The notes under the pieces were generated by a model. The model was not told where the DNA came from. It saw nothing but the letters and a program-made list of their open reading frames with translations, and made no database searches. Positions 52,382-61,761 of a stretch of DNA of 64,000 nt are shown piece after piece; positions within the stretch are counted from its first letter, which is position 1, and each line of letters begins with the position of its first letter. The position numbers and the translations under genes were made by a program. The DNA comes from CAIOYC01 sp964243985 (GTDB lineage: Bacteria; Pseudomonadota; Alphaproteobacteria; Caulobacterales; Caulobacteraceae), in NCBI GenBank assembly GCA_964243985.1, contig CAXTHJ010000003.1, positions 46,316 through 110,315 of the forward strand. Direction: 5' to 3'.

Positions 52382-54067
52382 TCAGAAGTGGAAAATGGCG
52401 TCGCCGGACAGGATCACCGCTTGCCGACGGTCCGGCGCAATCCCATGATTGCCGTTGCCGTCAAACGCCTTTGCGTCGTTGGCGTAGTACCAGGCGATTT
52501 CGGGGCGCAATTCAATCTGCGGCGACAACCAGTGTTGAACGCCCAGCGCCACATCCTCGTAGCTGGTGACGACGCCGGTGCGCTGGCCCTGCATGTCGTC
52601 ATAGTATTCTGTCCGCAGGGAAAGGTTATCCAGCGGAGAGAACTGGTAGTTCCAGTAAGCCAGCTCTGCCTGCACGGATGCGGTGCAGGTGAGCGTCGTG
52701 TGGTTATGGCATTGGGCCTGATCGGGGGCGTTGAACCGGAACGTGCTGTTCGAGAACGGCGTGCCGCCGTTCGAATCGATCAGCTGGACTTCAGGATTGT
52801 TGGCGTTGGGAACATCGGACTGGTGGAGGTTGTAGGTCTCGAAGGCGAGGTGAAACTTGTCGGTGAATTTGTGATAATAGGTGAAGCCGTACCATTGCAG
52901 ATTGTTATAACCATAGACGCCGCTGTTGATGGCGTCGGCGCAGACATAAAGGTCGTCTTTAGCGCTATCAGTTTGATAGCGGACGCAGCCCGAGATCGAA
53001 GGCTTGGCGCCCGGGTCCTTGCGGAAGGTCGTTCCTGGATAGATGGGGTTGGGGAACGGGTTGGTCTTGGTGACGCCTGTATTATAGATCGCCGTATCGC
53101 TGCCCGCCACCACGCCAAGCTGGAGAAACAGGTTCTTGGTCACCGCCAGCGTCGCCATCACTCCGGTGTTGGTGAAGTTGTCGAACGTGTAGGTCATCGA
53201 GTGTGAGTACATGTAGTTGTTGGGCGCCAGCTGCGCCTCGATGTCGGGGATCGAGATAAAGCGGCCGACGCGGAACAACAAGCCTTTCGCCACCTGCGGC
53301 ACATACAGTTCCGCATATTCCATCGGCAGGTCGAGGCCGTAGTTCTTGTTGGACTTGGTCAACTGGTTGCTGAGCAGGCCGTCGGAGATGGTGTAGCGAT
53401 AGTCGACGCCGTAGATCGCCGAGACGCGGAAGCCCCAGTCGATATGGTCCTTCTGCACCGTGTCCGGCACGCGCTCCACATAGAGCACCGTCTGGTCCAT
53501 CTGGATGCGGTTGGGATTATAGTCGTAGCCGGCGGGCGCGTTGCCGCCTTCGACGTGGTTGGTGCTGGCGTTGGCGCCTATTTCAAGCCAGCCGTAAGCC
53601 TGAATGTGAGCGTCCTGCATCCATTTGCCGAGGCTGGTCGGCGCGAGACCGACCATCAGCGGGCTGTCCACCGAATTGGGGCGGCTGGCGCCCATCAAGC
53701 TCGTGGCGCCGTAGGGCCATTCCGTGAAGGGATACGGAGGCTGCGCCTCGGGTTGGGGCGGATAATCATCGCGGCGAGACGATAGGGCGTTAGGATCGGT
53801 CGGCGCGGCCGCTTTTCCCCACTCCAGCTTATAGTAGTCCAACATGCGCGACAGAACGGAGCCGCCCGTGGAGATCTGCGAAACGGTGTAGGCGTCCGTC
53901 GTAGACTGAGGCGGGAGCGAATTGGGTTTATCGGACGTGGTCGTGACGGCTTGAGTTGCGGGGCCGTCAGCAGCAATTACCGCATTCGCCGCTGTTTCAG
54001 CATGCGCAGCCAGGGGAGCCGTCAACGCCGCGACGCTGGCGAACATATACTTCAGGTACTTAGGCAA
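52382..54067 (-). CDS. Large outer-membrane beta-barrel protein (BBP2-type)
   Basis: A 561-residue outer-membrane protein. The signal peptide is YLKYMFASVAALTAPLAAHA followed by an acidic/threonine-rich leader and a barrel rich in aromatic residues, with the C-terminal Phe (SGDAIFHF) expected of a barrel. PTEYY-type repeats such as LSLRTEYYDDMQGQRTG and YNYQFSPL match the OmpL-like/BBP2 porin family. The start is TTG 54067 because AGGAGG lies six bases upstream and the signal peptide begins right after it; the longer frame to 54187 has no such site. It may be a porin for hydrophilic molecules under conditions set by the adjacent regulator. Confidence 0.82.
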   Translation of the reverse strand: MPKYLKYMFASVAALTAPLAAHAETAANAVIAADGPATQAVTTTSDKPNSLPPQSTTDAYTVSQISTGGSVLSRMLDYYKLEWGKAAAPTDPNALSSRRDDYPPQPEAQPPYPFTEWPYGATSLMGASRPNSVDSPLMVGLAPTSLGKWMQDAHIQAYGWLEIGANASTNHVEGGNAPAGYDYNPNRIQMDQTVLYVERVPDTVQKDHIDWGFRVSAIYGVDYRYTISDGLLSNQLTKSNKNYGLDLPMEYAELYVPQVAKGLLFRVGRFISIPDIEAQLAPNNYMYSHSMTYTFDNFTNTGVMATLAVTKNLFLQLGVVAGSDTAIYNTGVTKTNPFPNPIYPGTTFRKDPGAKPSISGCVRYQTDSAKDDLYVCADAINSGVYGYNNLQWYGFTYYHKFTDKFHLAFETYNLHQSDVPNANNPEVQLIDSNGGTPFSNSTFRFNAPDQAQCHNHTTLTCTASVQAELAYWNYQFSPLDNLSLRTEYYDDMQGQRTGVVTSYEDVALGVQHWLSPQIELRPEIAWYYANDAKAFDGNGNHGIAPDRRQAVILSGDAIFHF

Positions 54068-54329
54068 CAAACCCTCCTCTGGAGGCGCGACTGTCGCGCC
54101 TCGTTGAATGTTCAGGAAAGCGCGCAATTTGCGCGTTTGAACGGACATCGCGCGTATCCCGCTACCCCTGATGGCGCGTGATATCAAAATCTTTATCTTT
54201 AACTTATCGATCCATTGAATGCGCCATATCTGAATAAAGGTTCTATATCGGAACTATATTATTGGTATAATCGGTCAATAAAGATAATTACAAGGAAAGG
54301 TATATTTAGCAGCTACAAGGAAGCCTATC

Positions 54330-54686
54330 TTATTGGATTGTATGGCGTTGGGGTTTTCTTGGCTGCAGAAAAATTCGGCCGTCGACCTCTAGGACGGCGG
54401 GAGATCGTCTCTTATACTGTGCTTCAAAAGCCTCGCTTAGCGCGACCAGTCTCGCGCAAGCATCGGCTGTTTCCTCGAGCTTTGCTTGCGTCGCTGCAAA
54501 GTGTCGGCCTTGCCGCAGCCAGATCGTCAACAGCACTCCCAACGTCGCGAGGGGAATGAGGACGTTGAGCGCCCGAAACTGATCCCTCGTCGTCGACAAC
54601 AGTAGCGCGGCTGCGACGCAGGCAACAACGGCGCCCCAAAGAATCAACAAGATGAGTTGTTTTCGGAGATCTACCGTCCGCGTCAT
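54330..54686 (-). CDS. Small two-helix membrane protein
   Basis: A 118-residue protein with two membrane segments (ILLILWGAVVACVAAALLL and VLIPLATLGVLLTIWLR), followed by a helical cytosolic tail with a coiled-coil tendency (AKLEETADACARLVALSEAFEAQ). No ribosome binding site stands out and no family is recognised, so it is kept only because of its length and clear membrane plan. It lies in an AT-rich intergenic zone. Confidence 0.5.
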   Translation of the reverse strand: MTRTVDLRKQLILLILWGAVVACVAAALLLSTTRDQFRALNVLIPLATLGVLLTIWLRQGRHFAATQAKLEETADACARLVALSEAFEAQYKRRSPAVLEVDGRIFLQPRKPQRHTIQ

Positions 54687-54869
54687 AGTGTTAAGTCCGC
54701 CAAGACGCCATTTTTAGTTGGATGTAAGCATCGGTTTTTGATTACGATCTGTATCACCTTGATCTCTGAACACAAACACTGCCGACCTTTATGGAAAAAG
54801 GACGTCTTCCATATAGAATCTTTATGTAAATTATCAGACACTTTTAATTTATTGTTGAGGATTGGTCGG

Positions 54870-55121
54870 ATGGAGACGCTGGGATCGCGAAATCCATCAA
54901 ACAAACATGTGCGGTGGCTGTTCAACACTCGAGGTCGCGGAGCGCCACGTCGAGGTTTCAGCGGCTATCTTCTGATCAGTGTGTTGGGCGTCGTCGGCGC
55001 GCTCGTTCTGCTCGCCCTGGGCGCGCTGCTGCACGCTCATGCCGCAGCGCTGCGAATGAGCGCCCTCGCCTGGTTCGCGATCTTCGGCGCTGTCCGGATT
55101 ACGCGGTTTTGGCGCCAATAG
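54870..55121 (+). CDS. Small membrane protein
   Basis: An 83-residue protein with a basic N-terminus (SNKHVRWLFNTRGRG), a long hydrophobic segment (YLLISVLGVVGALVLLALGALL) and a second weaker one (ALAWFAIFGAVRIT). ATG 54870 has GAGG ten bases upstream. The longer frame to 54657 overlaps the minus-strand gene and lacks a site. Not recognised; it precedes ynfA by 33 bases and might be co-transcribed with it. Confidence 0.55.
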   Translation: METLGSRNPSNKHVRWLFNTRGRGAPRRGFSGYLLISVLGVVGALVLLALGALLHAHAAALRMSALAWFAIFGAVRITRFWRQ

Positions 55122-55154
55122 CTGCGACGCTGACAACGACCCGTTGTTGAACTC

Positions 55155-55487
55155 ATGGGTAATTTCCTTATCTACAGCGTTGCCGCCATTGCTGAAATCA
55201 GCGGCTGCTTCATGTTCTGGAGGTGGCTTCGACTTGGAAAATCGCCCCTGTGGGTTATTCCTGGATGCCTCGTGCTCGCGGGCTTCGCCTATATGCTGAC
55301 GCGTTCAACCGCCGCTCTGGCGGGCCGAAGCTTCGCAACCTACGGCGGGGTCTATATTGTCGCATCCTTGCTTTGGATGTGGATCGTCGAGGGGGCGCGG
55401 CCTGACCGATGGGACGTCGCCGGCGCTATCATCTGCCTCCTCGGCGTCGTGATCATCATGCACGGACCCAGGATGACAGGCGGCTGA
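55155..55487 (+). CDS. ynfA: YnfA/UPF0060-family inner-membrane protein
   Basis: A 110-residue protein with four membrane helices, no signal peptide. IAAIAEISGCFMFWRWLRLG and AGRSFATYGGVYIVASLLWM are the family signatures; the family folds like small-multidrug-resistance transporters. A role in cation or drug export is known only weakly and for a few species. The ATG lies in a good context 33 bases after the preceding small gene. Confidence 0.9.
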   Translation: MGNFLIYSVAAIAEISGCFMFWRWLRLGKSPLWVIPGCLVLAGFAYMLTRSTAALAGRSFATYGGVYIVASLLWMWIVEGARPDRWDVAGAIICLLGVVIIMHGPRMTGG

Positions 55488-55505
55488 CGCCAGCGGCGTG
55501 CGCGA

Positions 55506-56042
55506 TCAGCTCGCGATCGCGAACAAGGCTGTGAGTTCCGCTTTGTAGGCGACGATTTCCCCGTGGAGTTCGACGCCGTCTCTGTACCGCAGGCCTCGGT
55601 GCGCCAGCATACGGCAAAGTCGAACCCGTTCGCTAACGCAGCTCAGGCGGCTTGCATCGACGCCCAAGACGCCGCCTGGGGCGAGAATCGGCAAGACGTT
55701 TGTGAGCGTCTCCGCAATTCTGTCGATATCGCTGCATCCGATCACCAGCAGGATTTGGCTTAACTGATCCGCGCAGGGCGACGTGATCCGCCGCGCAGCC
55801 TCAACCCGCTCTATCCCACGGCGCCAAAGGACGCTCATCGCGGCGCCCGCCAGCGGGCCGGCGACAGTGATGCCTGTGGTTGGCGTCGCGCCCACCGCCT
55901 TCAGCAACCGATCGATGCTGCGTTCGCAGATGGGATCAAGAGGTAAGGCGGTCACAAGAGACGGGATAGATTTTAACGGAGCGTTCATGGCGATCATCGC
56001 TGTTGTCGGCCGGTAGGCCACTGAACACTTATCCGCCTTCAC
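55506..56042 (-). CDS. Hypothetical protein with Rossmann-like, possibly decayed methyltransferase fold
   Basis: A ~178-residue protein. The pattern GITVAGPLAGAAMSVLWRRG, ...GCSDIDRIAETLTNVLPILA, PGGVLGVDASRLSCV resembles a degenerate class I methyltransferase or Rossmann sheet, but motif I lacks the usual acidic residue and glycine spacing. GTG 56042 has GGAG ten bases upstream; ATG 55988 is an alternative. No partner gene is evident, and the function is unknown. Confidence 0.5.
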   Translation of the reverse strand: MKADKCSVAYRPTTAMIAMNAPLKSIPSLVTALPLDPICERSIDRLLKAVGATPTTGITVAGPLAGAAMSVLWRRGIERVEAARRITSPCADQLSQILLVIGCSDIDRIAETLTNVLPILAPGGVLGVDASRLSCVSERVRLCRMLAHRGLRYRDGVELHGEIVAYKAELTALFAIAS

Positions 56043-56298
56043 CGCATAAAATCTCCATCATGACTTGAAGTGGGTTTCGTAAGGGCGACAACGCTTTAGC
56101 AAAATGTTCCGTCTCTTTTAGATCGACAGGTTCTAATCCTATCGCCGCACGGGCTGGAATTAGAAGCGGCGGGTCAAATGACGGATCAAAGCGCGTTTGG
56201 ATCGCTTAGCAAGGCTTAGTAACAGCGACGTCGCTTTCCGATCCCGACCTGTACCGATCGACGAGACCCGCGCTTGCAGGCCTCGCCGAAGCTGTTCC

Positions 56299-58731
56299 TC
56301 AGAACTTGTAGGCCAGATCGATGCCGGCTGTGAGCGGTTGGTTAGTGACGATCTGGTTGAACGCCGCACTAGCGAGGTTCTCCGTATACAAGCTCTCAAG
56401 CTGGGCGTGTTTGTTGAACACGTTGTCCACGAACAGGGAGACGTTCCAGTCGTTGCGGATCTTCAATCCCATCCGGATGTTAGTGAGGTCATACGCCGCC
56501 ATGGGCACATATTGCCCGTAAGCATTGTTGGGAAACGGGAAGGCCAGGGAATAGCGCCGCCCCGTGTAGGAGTTCGCCACCTGCGCCGTCAGAACGAGGG
56601 AGTCGCTGAGCGACCGGGTGTAGTTGAGGATCGCTGTGCCGGTCTCCGGCGCGACTTCGGGCAGGACATTGAGCGGGGGAATGTCCCAATGCGGGCCGCC
56701 ATCCAGGTTTGTGTGGATGTAGCCGCCCGACAACTGGAGATTAAAGCCCGCCCCAAGATCGGCGAGAATATCAAGCTCGCCGCCATAGATGGTCGCATGC
56801 TTGCCGTTGATGTTCAGGGCGAAGTCATCGGGATAAGCCTCAAGCTGGATGTCCTTCCAATCTTCATAGTAGAGGCTGGCGTTGACGGTCAGACGACGAT
56901 CGAAGAACCGGGCCTTCTCGCCAACCTCGTAGCTCCACACCGAGTCGGGCTTGTAGGTGGTTGGGAAATGGTCGCCCGTGTAACCCATCTTGGCGAAGGC
57001 CGAGCCCCAAACGGGGCCGACGGTCGGGTATAATGCGTTGCCGCCGCCGGGACGGAAGCCTTCCGCCGCCGTAATATACCCCATCAGGTTGCGATCAACC
57101 GAGTAGGATAGGGTGAATTTCGGTGTGAAACTGTCGGTCGATAGCTTGATCGCGCCGGTGCAGGAGGGCGAGGCGCTGCCGAGCGCCGATCCCCAGCCGC
57201 TGATGCAGGAAGAGAACTTGTAGTCGGAGTGGTTGAAGCGGCCGCCGACCTCGAGCTTGAGCGCGTCCGTGAAGGCGTAGGTCACATCGCCAAAGGCCGC
57301 GTAATTTTTGAGGATCGTTGGCTCATACACGTCAAACCAGTCGGGCGTGTTGGCCGGCCGGGGCGTGAACCCCGGCGCCAAGGAGCCAAGATCGGTGAAC
57401 GACGTGTAGTTGGGCGTCGTGCCAGCGAACTTCCACAAGGAATAGAAATCGCTGTAATAGAGGCCGCCAACCCAGGTGAATGGCCCTGAGCCCTTGGAAG
57501 CGAATCGAAGTTCCTCGCTGAACTGGTGCGATGGATCTCTTTCGACTCCGCTTTCTGGACCCGACCCGTTAGGGCCGTAGTAGCCTTCACCGCCATCGTT
57601 GACGCCTTCGGAGTAATTCGTGGCCCCCGTAGCGGGATTGTTGAAAGCCTCACTGGCCTCTTCCTTCTGCACGGACAGACGGGACCAATAAGCGGTGCTC
57701 GAGGTGACGTCGAACGCGTGGAAGGCGTAGTTCGCGTCCAGGCTGTAAATCTTGATCTCGTCGGTGAGCGGTTGGGCAATGTCGAACACCTCGTAGTGCG
57801 CCAGGCCCGCGCCGGGCGAAGCGTTGCTGGCGCTGACGCTGTCGTAGGAGTCGGGGTTGTTCTGCTTGCTTGTCTCGTAGAAGAACGACGGCGTAATCGA
57901 CAGATTTGGCGTCGGCTGCCATAGCAGGCTCGCGCGCACCGCATAGATTTGATAGGCGTTGGAGTCGGGGTAGCGCTTTTCGACCGGAGCATCCTTAACG
58001 TCACCGCGTGCGGCGCCATTATTGGTGACTAGAGGAAAAGGGTTCAATACTGTTCGGTCGATCCAACCGCTTCTATAGTTTTCGCTTCCGACCACACGAA
58101 GAGCCAACTTATCGTCCACCAGTGGAATATTGACCATGAGATTGTCGTCATGGTTGAAGGAGCCGCCTTCCGTGCCTGACAGAATGCTTTCGGCGGAGGC
58201 GTGGTAGCCGGTCGGATCGGGCTGATTGGTGATCAGTCGGACCGTTCCGCCCATGGAGCCCGATCCGAACAGCGTACCCTGGGGCCCGCGCAGCACCTCG
58301 ATGCGGTTCAGGTCGTAGAGGTCGGGGTCGATCACCGAGTGCCCGTTCTGGGCGTTGGCCGGCCCGGCCAGCGGGACGTCATCGAGGTAGAAACCCACCG
58401 TCGCGGAGTTGCCGCCGCTCGAGGTCATGCCCCGCATCTCGACCTCCGTCTGACTCGGGCCTTCGCTCTTCAACGAAACGCCGGGCGTTCCCTGAGCCAG
58501 GGTCGAAAAACTTGTGATGCCGCGCTCCTGTAGATTGGCGCCGCTGACCGCCTCGATGCTGGCCGGCGTCGTCTGCACCGTGGAACTGCGTTTCATGGCG
58601 GTGACGACGACTTCGGCGATCGGGGCCGGACTACTCGTATTCGGCGCCGTCTGAGCCTGGGCGTTCAGGGCGAAGAAGATCGCAGAGCTGCTGAGTAACG
58701 CCGTAGCGCTGAGTCTAGTGACTACGTTCAT
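56299..58731 (-). CDS. TonB-dependent outer-membrane receptor
   Basis: An 810-residue receptor. A signal peptide (ALLSSSAIFFALNAQAQ) is followed by the plug domain with EVVVTAMKRSSTVQTTPASI, DLNRIEVLRGPQGTLFGSGS and MGGTVRLITNQP. The rest are barrel strands ending in the aromatic AGIDLAYKF. It is of the large iron/aromatic/carbohydrate class typical of caulobacters and sphingomonads; substrate not readable. AGGGG lies in front of the ATG. It stands alone; no TonB-linked partner is adjacent. Confidence 0.94.
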   Translation of the reverse strand: MNVVTRLSATALLSSSAIFFALNAQAQTAPNTSSPAPIAEVVVTAMKRSSTVQTTPASIEAVSGANLQERGITSFSTLAQGTPGVSLKSEGPSQTEVEMRGMTSSGGNSATVGFYLDDVPLAGPANAQNGHSVIDPDLYDLNRIEVLRGPQGTLFGSGSMGGTVRLITNQPDPTGYHASAESILSGTEGGSFNHDDNLMVNIPLVDDKLALRVVGSENYRSGWIDRTVLNPFPLVTNNGAARGDVKDAPVEKRYPDSNAYQIYAVRASLLWQPTPNLSITPSFFYETSKQNNPDSYDSVSASNASPGAGLAHYEVFDIAQPLTDEIKIYSLDANYAFHAFDVTSSTAYWSRLSVQKEEASEAFNNPATGATNYSEGVNDGGEGYYGPNGSGPESGVERDPSHQFSEELRFASKGSGPFTWVGGLYYSDFYSLWKFAGTTPNYTSFTDLGSLAPGFTPRPANTPDWFDVYEPTILKNYAAFGDVTYAFTDALKLEVGGRFNHSDYKFSSCISGWGSALGSASPSCTGAIKLSTDSFTPKFTLSYSVDRNLMGYITAAEGFRPGGGNALYPTVGPVWGSAFAKMGYTGDHFPTTYKPDSVWSYEVGEKARFFDRRLTVNASLYYEDWKDIQLEAYPDDFALNINGKHATIYGGELDILADLGAGFNLQLSGGYIHTNLDGGPHWDIPPLNVLPEVAPETGTAILNYTRSLSDSLVLTAQVANSYTGRRYSLAFPFPNNAYGQYVPMAAYDLTNIRMGLKIRNDWNVSLFVDNVFNKHAQLESLYTENLASAAFNQIVTNQPLTAGIDLAYKF

Positions 58732-59159
58732 AAGAGGCCCCTTGGCGTGCGAAATGACACAGAGAACCGGCGCGCGAACTAGCGCGTTCCGGTATTCGGC
58801 TCCGGTTGATCCGGAATTCTAAAAAGAAGAAAACCCTCAGATCAGCCGAACGCGCCGAAAGTTAAGGATTGAATCCGCCCGAGAGGATATTTATCGTATC
58901 ATTTCGTCAGCCATCCATGCGTATTTTGGGTAGCCGCCATAAAGAATACATAAGAAAATGATTAGATCAGGTGCTGTTTGATAGCGCCCTGCCCACAAGT
59001 GGCGGCTACAACTTTATCATTGTGGTCGCTAGTTAACCGGTTGCCTAATTCCTGGAATCGGGTGATCTAACTTTCGAAGCTCCTGGCAGAAGTACAAAGG
59101 AACTGCGTCTACTCTCCGTCCCTGAGGTTCAAAGTCGCCCGAACCAAATGGTTCGTAGT
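58732..59159. other. Intergenic promoter region of the TonB receptor, AT-rich
   Basis: About 430 bases with visibly lower GC than the flanking receptor gene. It should carry the receptor promoter. Nothing recognisable in either strand. Confidence 0.4.
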
Positions 59160-59456
59160 TCAAGCCGCACGTCGGATGTTGTCTAGATAATGAATTGGAA
59201 TTGGTGAGAAACCCAAGTCGTCAAAAATTGTCAGAATTGGATCAAGAACTTCTTTAAAGTCTTTAGAAACCTCTTGTTCGTAGTTGCCGTAATATTTAAA
59301 GCTTTCCCAAATCGCTAATTCGATAAGAAGTCGATTAGCTGTATCGTTTGATAGACTTTTTAACTGACCAACATTTCCTCTATCGAGTCGAAATGCCGCC
59401 GGTAATTTCCCATTATCTCGCGCTGGCATAAGGACAGCAAACCCAATCTTCACCAT
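59160..59456 (-). CDS. Hypothetical 98-residue protein, AT-rich
   Basis: A 98-residue soluble protein of unknown family. Composition differs from the surroundings: many Lys, Asn, Ile and Tyr (ESFKYYGNYEQEVSKDFKEV; DLGFSPIPIHYLDN) and low GC. No ribosome binding site is visible before its ATG, which coincides with the junction to the permease tail. Probably a small imported gene or cargo of a past insertion; it might be spurious. Confidence 0.4.
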   Translation of the reverse strand: MVKIGFAVLMPARDNGKLPAAFRLDRGNVGQLKSLSNDTANRLLIELAIWESFKYYGNYEQEVSKDFKEVLDPILTIFDDLGFSPIPIHYLDNIRRAA

Positions 59457-59551
59457 TCAGCCGCGTCGGCGCCGTGGGCTCCCTCAATCCGGTCCTGACC
59501 ACGCTCAGCGCCGCCCTCGTGGTCTTCCTGGCGCTGCTCGGCGCGCCCTGA
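59457..59551 (+). pseudogene. C-terminal tail of a membrane transporter (remnant)
   Basis: The frame reads SRVGAVGSLNPVLTTLSAAL and VVFLALLGAP-stop, a typical hydrophobic end of a multi-helix membrane protein. The sequence upstream of it belongs to the AT-rich segment, so about the whole front of the gene is gone. Not assigned to a family. It abuts the ATG of the minus-strand ORF and marks one edge of an insertion or deletion. Confidence 0.45.
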
Positions 59552-59557
59552 GGACGA

Positions 59558-61573
59558 TCAGATCTTCGGTTTGGCGGGCGCTGGCGCCCTCGCTGCTGAC
59601 GGCGTGAAGACGTTGTTGCTTCTGTCTTTGTCCGGAATCACATGGTCCGGATCGACAGTGGCTGAAACAATGGCGCCATGCCCGCCGCCCATGGTGATCG
59701 TGGTCCGCCCCCGCAAAATCCAGGTTTCCGCCGGCAGAGCGATCCGCTCGGCCGCCCCGTCGGAGTACTTAACCTCAAGAACGCTCGGCATCACCATCGG
59801 GTCAAGATTGGCGATGGTGATCTTTGCGCCCTTGGTCGGATCGCTGTTGACATAGGCGACGCTCTCCACCGCCAGATCGAGGGTCCAGTTGTTGAAATAC
59901 CAGCCGCGCCAAAACCACGACAGGTCCTCGCCCCCCTCGCTCTCCATGGCGCGGAAGAAGTCCGACGGCTTGGGATGCTTGAAGCTCCAGTCGCGCATGA
60001 ACTTCTGGAAGGCGCGATCGAAACGGTCTGGCCCGAGGATCTGTTCGCGCAGCAGCGTCAGCCCCAAGGCGGATTTGAAATAGGTCACCGGGTGGCGGTA
60101 CGTCTCGTTGATGGTGTCGGCGCGGGAGAGGATCGGCGGCGCGGCCGGGTCCTTCAGCACCGACTGGATCTCGTCCACCGGGTTGCCGCCGCCCTGCGCA
60201 TATTCGGGGTCCCGCTTGGGGCCGTAGACGCCGCCTTCGAAATCGTCGGACTCGTAGACGTCGATAAAGGTGTTGAAGCCTTCGTCCATCCAGGCGTGCC
60301 GCCGCTCGTCAAAGCCGATGGTCATGGGAAACCAGGTGTGGCCGATCTCGTGGGCAGTGATCCAGAAGAGCGCCTTGCCTTTGTCTTCAATGCCGTCGAA
60401 GGCCATGCCGGGGTATTCCATTCCCGAGGTGCCGCCCGCGACGCTGAGCGCCACAGGATAGGCGTAGGGCGTCCATCGCTTGGAGAAATGCTCGACTGAA
60501 TCCTTCAGGTATTCGGTGGATCGGCCCCAGGCGGCGTCGCCCTGGCTCTCCGCCGGATAGAAGGACATGGCCTGAGCCTGGTGACCCTCTGGCAGGTTGA
60601 TACGCGCCGCGTCCCAGATGAAGGCCTTGGAGGCGCTGAAGGCCACGTCGCGACTATTCTCCATTCGGAAATGCCAGGTGAGCGCACCCGCGCCTTGCGG
60701 CCGGCTAGCGGGATCAGCGATTTCGCCCGGCGCGCGGATCATCACCGTCTTGTCGCTGGCGCGGGCGTCCGCCAGGCGGCGGCGCTGCAACGGCGTCAGC
60801 ACCTCGTCACCGTTGACGAGCTCGCCTGTGCCCGCCACCAGCATATCGGCCGGCACGGTGACGAAATAATCGAAATGACCGTATTCGAGATAGAACTCCT
60901 GCCCAAGGTAGGGCGCGGTGTCCCAGCCCCGGATGTCGTCATAGACCGCCATGCGCGGATACCACTGGGCGATGTCGAAGATGTCTCCGTTCTTGGTCGC
61001 CACCCAGGAGGTGCGGCCGCCCCAAACGCCGGGGATGGCGTAGTGGTATTTGATCTTCAGCTTTAAAGTCTCGCCATGGCGCAGAGGCTGCGCCAGCGGA
61101 ACCTGCATCCGTGTATCGGAGATTAGGGGAGACGCCGCCATCGCCCTGCCGCCGCGCTCGACCTCGACGGACTCGATCACGTCGCCATCGGTAAAAGGCC
61201 CCCGCCGGAAAGGGCTGGAAACGGCGGCGCGGGCGTCCTTGCGATAGATGTTCTGATCGAGCTGGAGCCAGAGGCTCTCCAACGCGTCCGGGCTGTTGTT
61301 GGTGTAGGTGATCGTCACCGTAGCCGCGATGGTCTTGGCGACCGGATCGAGGGCGGCGTGAATCTCGTAGTCCGCCCGGTTCTGCCAATAATCCGGTCCC
61401 GGCGCGCCGTTGGCCGAACGATAACGATTGACCGGGTCGGGGAACGTCAGAGGCGCGAAGGTCTGCGCTGGATTATACGGCGCTGTGGGCTCAGCTCTAA
61501 GGGTAGACACCGCGAAAAGCGACGCAGCCAACGGCCCGATCACAGATCGGGCACAACCCGTGGAAGACAACAT
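59558..61573 (-). CDS. M1-family metallopeptidase
   Basis: A 671-residue aminopeptidase-like enzyme, probably secreted: residues ~1-28 form a signal peptide ending LRAEP. The catalytic zinc site is HEIGHTWF (His408, Glu409, His412) with the third ligand Glu431 in WMDEGFN, the exact HEXXH-18-E pattern. The exopeptidase GGMEY-type segment occurs as GGTSGMEYPG. ATG 61573 has GGAG six bases upstream; the start at 61588 has no support. It lacks a long C-terminal domain compared with the ~870-residue PepN. It should release N-terminal residues from peptides in the periplasm. Confidence 0.93.
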   Translation of the reverse strand: MLSSTGCARSVIGPLAASLFAVSTLRAEPTAPYNPAQTFAPLTFPDPVNRYRSANGAPGPDYWQNRADYEIHAALDPVAKTIAATVTITYTNNSPDALESLWLQLDQNIYRKDARAAVSSPFRRGPFTDGDVIESVEVERGGRAMAASPLISDTRMQVPLAQPLRHGETLKLKIKYHYAIPGVWGGRTSWVATKNGDIFDIAQWYPRMAVYDDIRGWDTAPYLGQEFYLEYGHFDYFVTVPADMLVAGTGELVNGDEVLTPLQRRRLADARASDKTVMIRAPGEIADPASRPQGAGALTWHFRMENSRDVAFSASKAFIWDAARINLPEGHQAQAMSFYPAESQGDAAWGRSTEYLKDSVEHFSKRWTPYAYPVALSVAGGTSGMEYPGMAFDGIEDKGKALFWITAHEIGHTWFPMTIGFDERRHAWMDEGFNTFIDVYESDDFEGGVYGPKRDPEYAQGGGNPVDEIQSVLKDPAAPPILSRADTINETYRHPVTYFKSALGLTLLREQILGPDRFDRAFQKFMRDWSFKHPKPSDFFRAMESEGGEDLSWFWRGWYFNNWTLDLAVESVAYVNSDPTKGAKITIANLDPMVMPSVLEVKYSDGAAERIALPAETWILRGRTTITMGGGHGAIVSATVDPDHVIPDKDRSNNVFTPSAARAPAPAKPKI

Positions 61574-61761
61574 GAAAATCTCCAGCATAACCCTCGAGGC
61601 TGATCATGGACCCAAAATCGCTCCCGGGCATACCGCGTTTTCCCGATATTTCCGGGAAGCGTTCCCAATCTAACGCGCGCCTCTAGCCAGTTTTAAACTT
61701 TCTGGTACTCAGTGAGCCTCTGGACGGTGTAGCCTTCACCCCAAGGTCCAGCGGCGCTCGA

